A DNA stretch of 64,000 bases, taken from NCBI GenBank assembly GCA_023078555.1, contig CM041200.1, positions 7,990,807 through 8,054,806 of the forward strand, written 5' to 3'. This DNA comes from Ulva prolifera (lineage: Eukaryota; Chlorophyta; Ulvophyceae; Ulvales; Ulvaceae). The notes beneath the pieces were generated by a model that was not told where the DNA came from, made no database searches, and saw nothing but the letters and a program-made list of their open reading frames with translations. Position 1 is the first letter of the stretch; each line of letters begins with the position of its first letter. Positions 30,901 through 42,975 of the stretch are shown one piece after another. The translations under genes and the position numbers were made by a program.

Positions 30901-31825
30901 TGCTGCAAGCGTGCTTGTGACCGGATGATGGCAATACCGGAAAGGTGCGGCGAGTATCTACGGAGCGTCGAGGATGGCACAGCTGTTCCTTGCCGAATGC
31001 ACGCTGCGCAACACTGTCAGTCGACAAGGGTATGCCTGCATCTGCCCGGCCTCCTCCCACACAACCCACCTGCAACATGTTGCAACAGCACTTGCAGTGA
31101 CACTGATGGTCAGACCACGAGACTCCCTGAAATTTCAAATTCTGGCCTTGCTGCGCTGCATGGCCCTCCGATTCCACCATCAGACTTGCACCACTGAAAC
31201 CAGAACTCTTGAACACCCCTTGTTTACAAAGATCCGCATACCCTCCCGAGAAAAGGAACATACACAAACTGCCTGAAAAAAAATCATCTTCGAGGCTGTT
31301 GATGTCATGTTAACAACCAGCCCCAATTGCAAGCCTTTCTCTTACCAGATTCCCTGCCGGACATGCCAGAGGCCTCAGGCGAGGATGTCACAAGGGCATG
31401 CTCGGAGAGGCATGCAGCAGCACTGCAGATTCTACATGCATGACACAAACAGGAACAGCACACACAGAAGCCACCACAGGCCGCCATTCAATAAAGGACC
31501 ATTCAATCAAGGAAACCACCGCAGACACCGCTGTCCACCAACACCACCCCTGCATGCCAACGCCAGCGTGCACATGCAGACTCCTGTGGCCACCACAGTG
31601 TGGCCACACCCGTCTGCACCCACACCACACACCGTGGCAAATCCATGCAGACCCCACCGCACGTGCAGCCGGGCGGCCTGACATTGACACGCATCACCGC
31701 CCGGCAACAGCCGGCCACCATGGCACCATCGCAATGTGGCCCGAGCCCCCCACACGGATCCTCTCCCCCATGGCCGCCTGATGCACGGCGGCTCCAAAGA
31801 ACCAGGGTGTGCGCTGTGTGTGTGA

Positions 31826-31868
31826 GTAACAAGGATAAAGGTGGCGAGGCGGGCAGCACCGCGGGAGC
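31826..31868 (+). repeat. Dispersed repeat R2, copy
   Basis: It has AGTAACAAGGATAAAGGTGG and CGAGGCGGGCAGCACCGCGG, an R2 core with several substitutions. Confidence 0.65.
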
Positions 31869-32131
31869 AGCGAGCAGGTCAAAAGCGCTCCCAGCACCCC
31901 GGTACAACGCACCCTCACCATGCGTGTGTGGAAGGGGGGAGGGCGACGCAATGACCCATCTAGACACCTTCCCTCCGACATAGGCGAGGCCCCGGTTCCA
32001 GATCTGATCACTTACGGCGATGAAGACTGTGTGTGTCCGCCCGCCTACGCGGACCACCATTGCCGAGATCAACAACATCAGATGGCACCGAACGCCGGCG
32101 ATGCATCCACGGGAGGCGTGCCACAGTGGGT

Positions 32132-32164
<33 letters not shown>
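32132..32164 (+). repeat. Homopolymer G33
   Basis: This is a run of 33 guanines just upstream of an R2 copy. It is flanked by GGCATGCATGTGT-type tandem units (three at about 32190-32250). Confidence 0.95.
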
Positions 32165-32165
<1 letters not shown>

Positions 32166-32251
32166 GCCTGTGTCTGCCTGGTCCTGCCTGGCATGCATGT
32201 GTGTTGCGTCTGGTCATGCCTGGCATGCATGTGTGCCTGGCATGCATGTGT

Positions 32252-32390
32252 ATTACAACGGCAAAGCGAGCGAGGCAGGTAGCACCGCGGGCAACGACCA
32301 GGGGAACCTCACACCCACGCCACCAGCCACACACAGCTCGCAGCACAGATCAACACACCCATGCATGCACGCCCTAGCCGCAGCCGTATA
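32252..32390 (+). repeat. Dispersed repeat R2, long copy
   Basis: After the core (TTACAACGGCAAAGCGAGCG, AGGCAGGTAGCACCGCGGGC) the similarity to other copies continues through CAACGACCAGGGGAAC, CAGCACAGATCAACACACCC and CCGCAGCC. The full unit is therefore about 130-140 bp and is best compared with 47291-47430. Confidence 0.75.
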
Positions 32391-32700
32391 TGCATAATTG
32401 CGGCGTGGGCAGCCCCGCGACCACTGGTGTACACACGCATGTGCCGTGTGGAGTACTAGTGATGTCATTCTGGGTTATTTACTTAGCCACATCCTTACGG
32501 GATGTTGACAACTTAAGATAGCCGCGACCATATCTGCTGCGGAGGCATACCACCTGCCGAAACCGGTCCAGGCGGCCATCCGTACGTGTGGTGGCCTTGT
32601 GATTTCCCCTTCACTGACTCGGCGGTGCCAACTCTCTCGCCCCCCCCTGCTGTCTGCTCAGCTGGTACCTAGTGCAGGCGTGACAGTACATTATCCTGTG

Positions 32701-32792
32701 TCACAAGGACAAAGCAAGCAAAGCAGGTAGCACCGCGAGCAGCAACCAGGGCAACCGCACACCACGCAACAGGCCACACGCAGCACACACCC
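32701..32792 (+). repeat. Dispersed repeat R2, copy
   Basis: It has TCACAAGGACAAAGCAAGCA, AAGCAGGTAGCACCGCGAGC, AGCAACCAGGGCAACCGCAC, and ends with the CCACACGCAGCACACACC block. It lies about 400 bp from the preceding copy, in the same orientation. Confidence 0.8.
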
Positions 32793-33745
32793 TGGGTTAC
32801 CTGTGCATTGCCCTCTGCAGCTGCTGACGATTGGATAAGTGGACACTCTGTGGACAGTATGTTATGCTAGGTACGCTGTGCATTGGTCAATGTGCCGTGT
32901 CGCCATCCCAAGGCCAGCGGGCGGCAACACACTGTGGCTTCCAGCCATGCCAGCGGTGTGGATCCTTACACCGAGGCATCAACCCTGCAGGGGGAACACT
33001 TCACAAGTACACGTGCACTCACTTACAGTGTCCTGCCGTTGATGTTCATCAGCCAAGACATCGACTTCCAGGCTCAAATTGACAATTACGAGAGCGCATT
33101 GCTGCCTCCAGCTCACCACTTCCGACTTTACACTTTACAATCGTACAAGACGCTTGATGGGCTGTGCGGTCTTCTAACATGGCAGGCTGCCACGCCCTGA
33201 CTTGCCTTACAAGTTTGAGCTGAAGCCTGAGATGTGTCCAAACTGGAAGGCCAATCAGTACCACCGCATCTAAAGTACAGTCAAACGTCAGCATATTCAC
33301 TACAATCAGGTGGGCCACTGCCTGCCTGCAGGCGCCACAATAGCTACTGTACAAAGTAAAGAAACAATCGGATTGGCAGGTAATTATTCAGCATCCAGAA
33401 CATGGCCATGCGTGGGTGGGGGGCTGTCCCTGCAACCACACTGCAGCAGTCGCAGGGATGGCGCCACGGCACGTGTGACGCACCATCACTCTGCGGAAAC
33501 ATGTCATGCGTCGACATGTGATACCTGCCCGTGAGGGCGGAACAGCCACTCGTGTGTCGCACAGCAAACATCTGAGGGCTGCGAGCAGTAGCAGTGGTAG
33601 CCTCTGCATCACACGCAGAGGCCTGTGCGACCCTCTCTCGGCCCCTGGAAGCTGCCTAGATCATCGTTTATTTGCACTGCCTGGTCTACCAACAATCACA
33701 GCAGTACCGCGAATACGCGCACTGCAGATTGCACTTGCTGCGTTG

Positions 33746-33907
33746 TCTCGCAGCCGGGCCTTGTCTTCAACAGAAGAGGTGTCACAGAGGTGTACAAGGC
33801 AGGGCTGGTCTTCTGCTCTCGCAGCCAGGCCTCGTCTTCTACAACTTGACGTGTGACAGAGGTGTACATCGTATGGCTGGTCTTCTACTCATGCAGCCAT
33901 CCAGGCC
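33746..33907 (+). repeat. Tandem repeat, about 71-bp unit, 2.3 copies
   Basis: Unit 1 is 33746-33816, unit 2 is 33817-33888, and a partial third unit is 33889-33907. Each begins TCTCGCAGCC and contains GTGTGACAGAGGTGTACA (or close) and GGCTGGTCTTCT. Confidence 0.8.
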
Positions 33908-34191
33908 CCCCCTCGCGGCATGAGACTCAGGCAACTCCTGCCTCAGCCATAAGGGCCGATGGCTTGCGCAATGTACTTGGAAATGTGGTGACGAGGAAGA
34001 AGAAAGGGATGCTTCTTTCGAAAAGCGAGGAAGACCTAGTTTTGAGGCCGGGCCGGCATGCGCCACGGCTGCCGTGTGCCACCCACCTCGACCGCTCTCA
34101 CATCAGGCACATGACACCACGGCGGGTCTGCCCCTCGGGCGCCGACCCCGGAGCGACTAACTCGGCGGAGTGAGCTGATGCCGCTCACACG

Positions 34192-34246
34192 GAGTTGTCA
34201 ATGTCCAGGTAGGGTACGGCTCAGTAAATTCGAATTTACTTTGCTA
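34192..34246 (+). repeat. Dispersed repeat R3, copy overlapping a coding 3' end
   Basis: It has CACGGAGTTGTCAATGTCCA, then GGGTACGGCTCAGTAAATTC and ATTTACTTTGCT, matching 14610-14670. The stop codon and last two codons of the receptor kinase copy at 34236-41872 lie inside it. Confidence 0.8.
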
Positions 34247-35259
34247 TATACGGCGCCCCGCCACAGTCGGCGTCCGGCTGCGTCTGCGGGAAGTCCTGGC
34301 CACGGCCATGGCCGGAGGTGCCGTCGGCGGGCACCATGAACATAGTGCTGCAGAGGGTGGAGAAGTGCTGCATGGTGGCGCGGCGGGCGGGGTCGCGCTC
34401 CAGCAGCTGCAGCACGGGCCCCTTGAACACGCCAAGCTTGTCGCGGAGGTAGCTGCTCAGCTCTCCCTCCCACGGCAGCGGCAGGTCGCCGAGGAGCTGC
34501 GCTACGATCTGCACAGTATATTTTTTTGTCCACTGACGGGGTGGGTGTGAGTGATGGCCGGGGGTGCCGGGCAGGTGTAGCAAGCAGTGGTGAGTCACGG
34601 TGCAGCATTTCTAGGGCTGCCACCCAAAAAATGTACCTGAATATTAGGAACTGTTCCATATGATCGGGCCCGGCACTGGTAGCATTGCAAGTGACACACG
34701 CCCACATAAGCCCAGGCGGACATACAATTGCACTGGAGCTGAGCTGATACAGTGTGCCCAAGTGAGGGTGTTGGCGGCTGCACTTGAGGCAACAGTCAAC
34801 CCCTGTTCGGGCCTGCAGTCGCAAGCGCCAGCGCTGACGCTGATCACACCCGAGTCGGCACAAAGGTGCTGACGATGGCTTGTACACAGCGGCGGCGGTG
34901 GAAGACCCTCAGACAAACCCCTGTGCAGACCCCACGGTCGCTCATCAGAATCCACTCAGCCCGGGACATCAGGGTTATAAGATGATCAGCAGAGCTGGCG
35001 CTGACAGCGCACCATCTTGCGACCGTCGGTCAGGAATCGGAAGGCCGGCCCTCCGGTCAGCAGCTCGTACGCCATCACGCCCACCGCCCATGCATCTACG
35101 GCGGGCGTGACCTGCATGCTGCGCTCTCCGCGGCCCAGCGCCGCCACAACCTCCGGCGCCGCGTACGCCAGTGTGAAGCTTAGCGGCATTCTGCGGCCGG
35201 CGCGCGCCGCGGACCCAAAGTCGATGACCGTCCAGCGGTTCTCGCGGGGGAGCCACATG

Positions 35260-35294
<35 letters not shown>

Positions 35295-38200
35295 TGCGTC
35301 ATGCATGTCGGCGACCCTCTTGGCCACGTGGAATAGCACCTGCATCAGCCACGCGGGCGGTCATGTGGACGTGGCCACACACTTGTGGATTGAATGTCTC
35401 GAGGCGGCGCCCGGCCCGCACCGACACAGACGCGAACAAGTCCGGCTCAGCCCTCTCGCTCCAGTCGTACAGGCTCTCCCCCTTCTCCATCACAATGCAT
35501 GGCGGCAGCGGCCGCCCGTTCGCGTCCACCAGCTCCGCCGCGCCGGCCTGACACACCGCCTCGGCCTGCGGCAGGAACTTTGCTGCGGCCGCCGGGATCA
35601 ACGTGTCGTGCAGGCCCCCCCCCGCTTCAGCTCCGGGCCCCCCCGGCGTGTACAAATGCGCGCTCCTCTCGCCATTGCCCCTCGCCACACAGTCCTCCAT
35701 GCACAGAGTCCGGCAGGCGGGCGCGCGAGGCGGCCCATGCCAGTCGCTGCACCGCCTCACCGCCGGCTCCGGGCCTGGCTCCGTCGTCGCGGTGCGCGGC
35801 GCGCGCTGCGGCGGCCCCTTCGTCTTCCGCCCAGCGCTCCACCCAGCGTGGTCAGCTGTCCTGCGCTCCCGGGGAACCATCGGTGCGTCACTCACGCTGA
35901 GGAAGGACTGGCTCCCATCAGACATCACCCCTTCAACCAGCGTCGCGTCCGTAATCCGCTGTAACCGGGCGCCAGAGTCCCCGCGTGAGACCTTGCCGGA
36001 TCCACATGCAGAGACTGGTGCGGATGAGGCGCCGCTGGGCACAGCCGCGTCGCCAGCTCGCGCAGAACCCTTGGCCTCTCCGTCCGCTTTCAAATGCTCA
36101 GACATCAAAGCAGGCGCCGCGGTGAGCTGTTCTGGGGCCACCCCAGTTGCATCACCGGCGGGGCCATGCATGCGGCCAGGGGACACCTCCGCGGGAACCG
36201 CCGGCTCCTCGACCGTGAGTTCATCCTCCCCGATGTTGACGAGGCCGATCGGCAGGGGGCGCATGTGCCATGCATGCAGACGCCGCCCGAGGCGTGCGAA
36301 GGGGCCGCCGCGCGGGCGTGCCGGCACGTCACCGGGTCCCCCCAGCTGTCGGGCCTGCAGCCCTTGGGACGCCGCAGTCAAGTCCAGCGTCCCAACGGCC
36401 ATGCGCGTCTCCACCGATCGGGTCGCGTGCGCGACACTGCTGCAGATAGAAGACATCGCGTTGGTCCCGAGCGAGTTGACGCCGCTCGCAGCGTACAGGG
36501 TCCCGACCTGCCCGGTCGATGCAGCCGCCGTCAGGGTCGTGCTAGAGGATGCGGCAGGGGCTGCGGCGGCGGGGGCCGCCTGGGAGGGGGCCATGGAGGT
36601 GGGGTCGTTGCCGACCCGGGGGGGCTGCCGCGACCGGGCGGCCTGGTTGGGGGAAGCCGGCTTGTAAATCCTGATGCTGCCGGGCGCGCTACCGGCGTAG
36701 ATTGCGACCTCGTCACGGAAGGCGGCGTCATCGAGGAAGAACTTGATCGCAAAGTCGGCCCCTGCCGCCTCATCCCGCGCAAACTGCACCACGGCTTGCC
36801 CTGCAGCGCATCTCCGAACTGTGATTCGCGAGCTGTGGAACATCGCGTGTGGTGCGCGCACTGAAGTGCAGCTCCGTGTCCTACACATTCATGTGGTACA
36901 TGCAATGGCCTGCCAGAGACGAGCAACATGCATGTTGACGTGTGCTGGATGAGTGGATGTTGGTAGATCTAGGAATCCCCGCTTTTGGTCGCTGTGCCTG
37001 GTGGTATGCTCACATGCATGGGTTAAGGGAGGGGGAGGGGGGGGGGGGTTGGCGCACCGCCTTGGCGCCGCTCCCACCGCCCGAGCATCTCAAACTGCCC
37101 CAAGAACTTGTCGCTCGGCATGAAGCTGTCCAGCTGGCGGTGCAGCTTGCGGACCGCCTCTTCCTGGTGGCCGCCGCCGCGACCCGGCCGCATGTCGCAG
37201 GACAACACCTGCGTTGCCGCCGCCCCCAGCGCGCTGCTACCCGGGCCGCTGGACACGCCGCCGCTGCCGCTGGCGGCCGAGTTCGCGTCTTCTGTGGCAA
37301 AGAGGTGGCCCCGTGGAGGCAGCCGCGGCTTGTGCGAGTTGAGGGGTTTGTTGCCGCGGCCGGCACGCAGACGCGCTGACGCGGCGCGGCCACCTTCCCG
37401 ACCCGGCAGTGGAGATCGTGCACCTTCGATTTCCGGGTGGTATGGGGCTCCTGCACGCACACAGGGACTTGAGTCAGCGGCGATGGAGTCAGCCTGGTCT
37501 TGAGCACAAGCGCAGACCACATTCAGCGCGCACGTCGGATGTCTTGACGGATGAATGCGTGTGTAGGGTGTGCAGGTGAGATATCAGATCTTGCAATCCA
37601 TGCGAGTGAAACCCATGTTGTGGGTGCACAAGACGGAGAGGGGCACACAGCAATGGAGGCCGACCGAAGATTTCGATGGCTCATTTTCTTTTGTGGTACG
37701 GTCAGTGATGCCGTGTTTGGGGATGGGGCAGCGCACTCGATTGTTTCAGGGGCAGCGAATCTGACTTATCCCCCAGCGGCGGCATCGGCAGCAGGCCGTC
37801 CGGCGATACCAGTGCAGCGGGCGGAATGTACACGCCCCCACCGCTCTCCCTCGTCCGGTCGTGCTGGGATTCGGGCGCCAGCACCGCCGCAGCGGCGGCT
37901 GGCAGCGCTTCCGCGGCAGAGGTGCCGGGTGCCGCTAGTGCGACGTGCACGAGGCGGTCTACCGCGCGCTGTGACTTGAGCCGCGTCGGCCGCATGCTCC
38001 CATGCATGCCAGCCACTCCGTCCGCGGAGGCCTGCGCGGCCGCAGAGAGCCGGTCGTCTCGGAGAGACCCCAGGAGGGAGAGGCCAGGGGGCAGACGGTA
38101 CTTGAAGCCATCTCCGAGGCCGTCGCCAACGCCAGATGAACACCTGCTGAGCGTGCTGTGCATGCTGTGCTCGCGGCGCGTGAGCTGGGGAGACACGCTG

Positions 38201-38462
38201 AGGTCGGCAGCCTGGCCAGGGTCGGTGAGTGGGGTTTGGACTGGTGCCTGCAGGGTTGCTGCGTGTTACAGCTTGCACCTGACAAGGACAAAGTCCGGGC
38301 GGCGGGTACCACCGCAGGGCCTGCTGTAGATCTAGAGTCTAGATTCTAGACAACTGAGTCTGATAGTACAGCTGATGTGGGCTCGAGTGGCACGATGACT
38401 TACGGGATCAGGTTGGCGGACTACCGCCACGGCATGCGAACCATGTGTTCGAAATCCAATAA

Positions 38463-38497
<35 letters not shown>

Positions 38498-39019
38498 CTG
38501 CATTCCGCCACTAGAATTGCTTCCGCTGCCAGTAGCTTCCTCTGCTGCACCTGTTGTGTGCGCACGCACTGCCTTTTTGTCACCCGCACGGCTGCCACCC
38601 CGCCGGCGCTGGCTCCACAGGTTGAACACGACCAGCGCCGCGATTACTGCGGCCAGCAGCGACACCACAAACACGAGCACCGCGACAGGGTGCGCCGCAG
38701 GGCCGTCGCGGGGAAAGGGGGGCCTCGGCGGGGGGATCGCCGGGCCCTGGGTCAGGTTGAGAGCTGGCGCCAGCCCCGCGGTGGCCACGAGCGGCGGGCG
38801 CTCCGCAGCCACCAGTAGGGTGCAGTTGGTGCAAACGGGCAGCCCGTCCTGGAAGCCATCCGGATCCCCGGGCGGCACCTCGTCCGGCTGCTTTGGCTCC
38901 AGCATCTGCACCAATCCCTGAAGTTCATGCCATAGCGGGCGTGGCCAAGGCACCGCAGCGGGTCGACACACGCACACGCTCTCGCCGCCACCCGGCTACA
39001 CAACCTACACCCCATGCCG

Positions 39020-39060
<41 letters not shown>

Positions 39061-41872
39061 CTCATGCGTTGCCCTGGAGATGCTAAGGCCGCCTCCGCCT
39101 TTGCAACGCAGTCCACACCACATGCGCCCTCGGCGGTGCCACCAACCTCTCCGACGTCGACTTTAGTACACACAACCCGCATCACGTGCCAGCAGCTCAC
39201 ACGGGCACCCCACAGCACGCACATCACACAGCACGGGGCGGCAGCCGCACCCGCCGCATGCTCACAAGCCACTCGTCCGTGTCGGACAGCCACGCCCCGC
39301 GTCTGCCGGCGTCCACGGGGAGACAGATGCTCGCCATGGTCGACTCGTTGAAGCCCTGAGCCTCCCACTCCGCGATGCCTTCGTCGACGGCCATCGAGTC
39401 CTCAACCCACCATTCTGCACCAAACGCGTCTGCGTCCTCCACCGGCGCCTCCTGCAGTTCAAGATCGTTCTCTGGTGGAAAGTCGTGGCCCCAGAAGCCT
39501 CCACAGTACTGTTCTTCGTCCCCCCACTCCCCATCGAATTCACCCCCGAGCTCCAGGCCTACCGGGACTGGGTCGCTGTAGGAGGTGTCCACGAGGGTCA
39601 TGCGGGCGGCGTCGGCGCCGGCAGTGACGTTGGAGAGGCGGCAGCGGCTCAAGTGCACCCCGCCGCCATGGGACACGTCGAACAGCTCGTGGCTGTGAAT
39701 GGAGATGTCCCGGAAGAGGCAGTTGGAGAAGGAGGCGCGCGAGAAGCGCGTGACGAGGAACGGCGCCGTCCTGCCGGTCATGCCGGTGAAAACCGAATCT
39801 GCATGCGTGAGAGACATGCATGCGGCGCACCAGAGGGGGCTGAACAAACGCCGCCTCGTCCTGGCTTACAGTGTTACACCATCAACACGTGTGCGTGCTT
39901 TCATACGAAGCCGACGACACGCAAGCGGAAGTGGCATATCAATCGTATATGATATCATCGAATCCTCAGTCACAGCTGAACGTGCCCATATTTTTGGCTG
40001 TCATAATGCATGCACCACCATGGCAATAGAACCGCAACAGCCCAGATGCAGTAGCCGTGTACCTCGGCTTTGCCTATCGCCGCCTTGATGTGCCAGTGCC
40101 GTCATATATATGATTTATCACCCATGCAGAGGCGCACGCGTACGCATGAGAGCACGCACAGCGGGCCGCACCCTTGGCAAAGAGAGAGACTGACGAGGCA
40201 CTGGTGAGAGGCACGAGCGCGACCGCACGCGAGCCCCCGGACGGCGAGACGTGAACCCCAACGTCCGTTAGGTACAGCCGCAGGTCAGTCGTCCCCGCAC
40301 ACGCCTCCCAACCCGGCTGTTTCCCCCCTGGCACCTTGAACAGTTGCTCATGCGGCTCCCGCCGGAGCGCCCCTACGTAGCCGGTGCTGAGCAGGAGGGC
40401 CTGGCGGGTGGGCAGCGCGAGCAGGGAGGCGAAGTAGAGGTTGTGCAGCCACAGGTGGCCGTTCTGCGCGAACAGCGCTTTCGAGTCGGTGAGGACGAGA
40501 CACTGGTTGGGCTTGAGGGCCGGGGGCGGGCCGGGCATATGGGCCTGCCACGCCTCCAGGACATCCTCCGGCACCGGGCCAGAGCAGTTACCCTGCAGAG
40601 TGGCGTGGTGAGTTGCGGGGGGTGGGGGGCATCAAACGCCGGGCCGCCGGTCCTTGCCGCAGGCTCCATGATCGCCGGATCGGGGGTCAAATATGTGCAT
40701 ACTGGCAGATCAGTTTTCAGGATGTACATCGAAGACAGGAGCACAACAGCTTTCCGCAATGTTGTATGCATGCAGCACATGCATGCTCAGGGTGCTCACC
40801 CGGACCGACCGCGTGCTGCTCGACACGTATCCCGTGTGTGACACAAACTCCCGGCCCCACTTCGTGAGGTCCCGGTTGTTGGCACCGCTGGACACGCAGG
40901 CCTCCACGAGGGGGTTGGCCTTGCGCTGCAGGGTAGACAGGTCGAGGTGCTGCCGCAGCTCCACGTCCACGGCCTGCTCCTCCAGCGCCGCCTGGAACTG
41001 CTCTGCAGTAGAGACGACCACAGCCTTGGAGAGGGGGGCCGCAGCCGGAGCTGGAGAACCCGTGGGGGTGTTGGGGGCCACGTCAGCTGGGGGCGGTGCC
41101 GTGGCGGCCGTGGGGCGTGCTGGGGCGGCCAGGGTCGGGGCTGGAGTGGGCGGTGGGGGTGGCGCAGCGGCTGGGGGTGCTCTAAAGGCCGGGGGCCTTG
41201 CCGCGGCGGCCGGGGGGCTTTCTGTTGTGGCAGAAGCGGTCCGGGGAGGGCGTGCGGAGGTAGGGGGAGGGCGCGCGGCTGCCGGAGCGCTCTCAGCGGC
41301 TGCATCAGGCGCCTGCGCCACTGGAGCAGCGGGAGATTCAGCGTCAGTGGGAGCAGTACGGATAGCATCTGCATCAGAGTGACGACAGCGCGCAGTCAGA
41401 GGTCACAGGCACATGCATGCTCCGCCCAGTGACTGCTGCCTGTGTGCTACGTGGTGTGTAGACCCGGTCGGCGGTGACTTACGCTGAGAACAAACCAAGG
41501 CTGTGCAATCGAGCTGGCGGGTTGCCGCGCCGTGGTGCGCGTCAGCATCGGCCAAAAGCTCATGCACCAACAGAATATCCATGCTACATGAAAAACCTGC
41601 CAAAAGCATCATGTCCACCGCTCACAAATGGCAGCGTGTAGCTTGGATACCTCTTTCGGTCCCGGCAATCGAGATGTCAGTATCCGAATGGACGCGGCAA
41701 CAGAATCATGGATACATGTATACGCACAAACAGGAAACAGAGGCGGGAGGGCACCTGCGTTGGCCAGCTGGGGCTGGGGTAAGGAGGCCGGGGATGGGGC
41801 GCGGCTGCTGGCGGGCGGTGGAAGCGGCGGTGGGGCGTTCATACGCTGCCGTGACTGAGCAGGAGCCGCCAT
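34236..41872 (-). CDS. Transmembrane receptor-like protein kinase with beta-helix-like ectodomain, copy 3
   Basis: Exons in reading order are 41872-41755, 41368-40800, 40592-40172, 39798-39251, 38905-38498, 38184-37737, 37450-37058, 36800-35422, 35339-35013 and 34508-34236. They join in phase to 1627 codons plus stop. The N-terminus is Pro/Ala-rich with no signal peptide, so an upstream exon may exist (an acceptor-like CATAGACAG lies near 41905). The ectodomain (about 205-625) has STAEQFQAALEEQAVDVELR, LKPNQCLVLTDSKALF and FSNCLFRDISIHSHELFD. The membrane segment is at about 626-648. The kinase has RRQGGQAVVQFARDE, FAIKFFL, FRDEVAIY, IVHRDLKPAN (HRD at about 1447), DFG at about 1468, AAPEVV and DAWAVG. 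A disordered insert of about 340 residues precedes FLPQAEAVCQ and the hinge EKGESLYDW. The tail is longer than in copy 2 and ends in repeat R3. Poly-C tracts follow two donors (38497 and 37057). Confidence 0.8.
38279..38318 (+). repeat. Dispersed repeat R2, short copy in an intron
   Basis: It has CTGACAAGGACAAAGTCCGG and GCGGCGGGTACCACCGCAG. It lies in the intron before exon 38184-37737 of receptor copy 3, antisense to the gene. Confidence 0.55.
38463..38494. repeat. G32 (sense C32) directly after a 5' splice site
   Basis: In the sense direction of receptor copy 3 the exon ends ATGCAG and the intron starts GTG followed at once by 32 C. A similar tract of 38 (39021-39058) lies in the preceding intron, and a shorter G-rich one (37031-37048) follows the donor at 37057. 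Confidence 0.9.
39021..39058. repeat. G38 (sense C38) in an intron of receptor copy 3
   Basis: This run of 38 guanines on the plus strand lies in the intron 39250-38906, between the last ectodomain exon and the membrane exon. Confidence 0.95.
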
Positions 41873-42567
41873 ACGCCGCCGTCGAGAGGAGGCTTCGGCC
41901 CTGTCTATGATGCTAGAATAATAAATATGCCGCGATCTCAAGCGGCCGCTTCCTGCGATCTTTCAGGTTCTTTCCTCGGTTCGCCGGGATTAAAGGTTGT
42001 TTCGTATGGGGATGCTACTTAGCCGTGGACCACGCCGGGGAAAGTTACTGTGCTGCACTGCCTCGGTGCCTGCTGTGTGGTGTGGATCAGGGAGATGCGT
42101 GGCCGCGGGGGCATCGCCCGCATGGCAGCCTGGCGGCTAGAACGGTACTGGCAGAGGAACAGGCGGCATCGGCGATTGCGGCGGCGGCTGTGCACTCGGC
42201 CGACCCGAGCATTGTCGCCATCTGCGGACGGATCTGCGGCGGCTGCTGCGTTGCCTCGGCTATAGCCGGAGGCGGGTAATGGAGGCGGGGTCTGGGGCTG
42301 CGCTGCGGCGGGAGGCCGGGCTGAGCAGGCGGATCATGCATGCATTGGGAGCCGGGCGCGGCGGTGGAATGCACCCGCTGGTGAGTGTCCAGGAGAGACC
42401 TGCAGAACGGGACGGCTGTTACGGCATGCACTGCGTTTGACAGATACGGCGTGAGCAGCGGCAAAGGTCTAGGGCCGGTATACAGGTGCTGCCGGATTCA
42501 AATTTTATCGGTCCCCGGGCGATATCGGCTGGCTTGCGGCCGTATCCCTCAGTTTCAGTTGACCGGA

Positions 42568-42618
42568 TAGCCGTTTCATGTGGTTAGCTGTTTCATGTGG
42601 TTAGCCGTTTCATGTGGT
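42568..42618 (+). repeat. Tandem repeat 3 x 17 bp
   Basis: This is three consecutive units of TAGCCGTTTCATGTGGT. The middle one has T for C at position 5. Confidence 0.9.
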
Positions 42619-42708
42619 TACATGTCCCTCACGGAAGCTGTTCCATGAGGTCTATGTGTGCATGCGATGTACAACTCCGGGCTTTACTTTGGTCATGTAA
42701 TTCCACTG

Positions 42709-42734
42709 TGGTTCTCTCATGCATGAGAGAACCA
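42709..42734. repeat. Perfect 26-bp palindrome
   Basis: The arms are 13 bp, starting TGGTTCTCTCAT, and the centre is CATGCATG. There is no spacer. Confidence 0.9.
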
Positions 42735-42856
42735 TGGGCCTGTGAGGGACTGTGCAGATCAGGGTGACCAGACACCTGCCCATGGACCCCGCAGGGCCCC
42801 AAGTCACCATGCAGAACCGTGTCCTATTGGAAGGTAGATTATCGCAGGCAATGGGG

Positions 42857-42975
42857 TACAAGGACAAAGCCAGCAGGGGCAGGTAGCACCAACAGGGGCA
42901 CCTCAAACCTACGCAAAACAAACACCCAGCCAAAACAAACACCCAGCCCGTCAGCACCCGCCCAGGCCGCAGCCA
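42857..42975 (+). repeat. Dispersed repeat R2, long copy
   Basis: It has TACAAGGACAAAGCCAGCAG, GGCAGGTAGCACC and later AGCACCCGCCCAGGCCGCAG. Inside it AAAACAAACACCCAGCC is duplicated in tandem. It ends in an (AC)n tract. Confidence 0.7.

Larger units (their letters stand above)
25361..34235. other. Intergenic, repeat-rich, no gene recognised
   Basis: This gap lies upstream of copy 2 and downstream of copy 3. Minus-strand sequence at about 25640 (PFQPPPWKLRQ) resembles the first exon of copy 2 (QSPPWSG), so it may be a lost or duplicated 5' exon. The rest holds R1, R2 and R3 copies, a candidate element at 27139-27935, G33 at 32132-32164, and a 71-bp tandem repeat at 33746-33907. Confidence 0.45.

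Noticed and set aside
32008-32397. Frames with poly-Gly or poly-Pro around 32.13 kb
   Set aside because: They are created by the G33 homopolymer, with no domain on either side.
33746-33907. Tandem units considered as a CRISPR array
   Set aside because: The units are directly adjacent, with no unique spacers, and the genome is eukaryotic. It is an ordinary tandem repeat.
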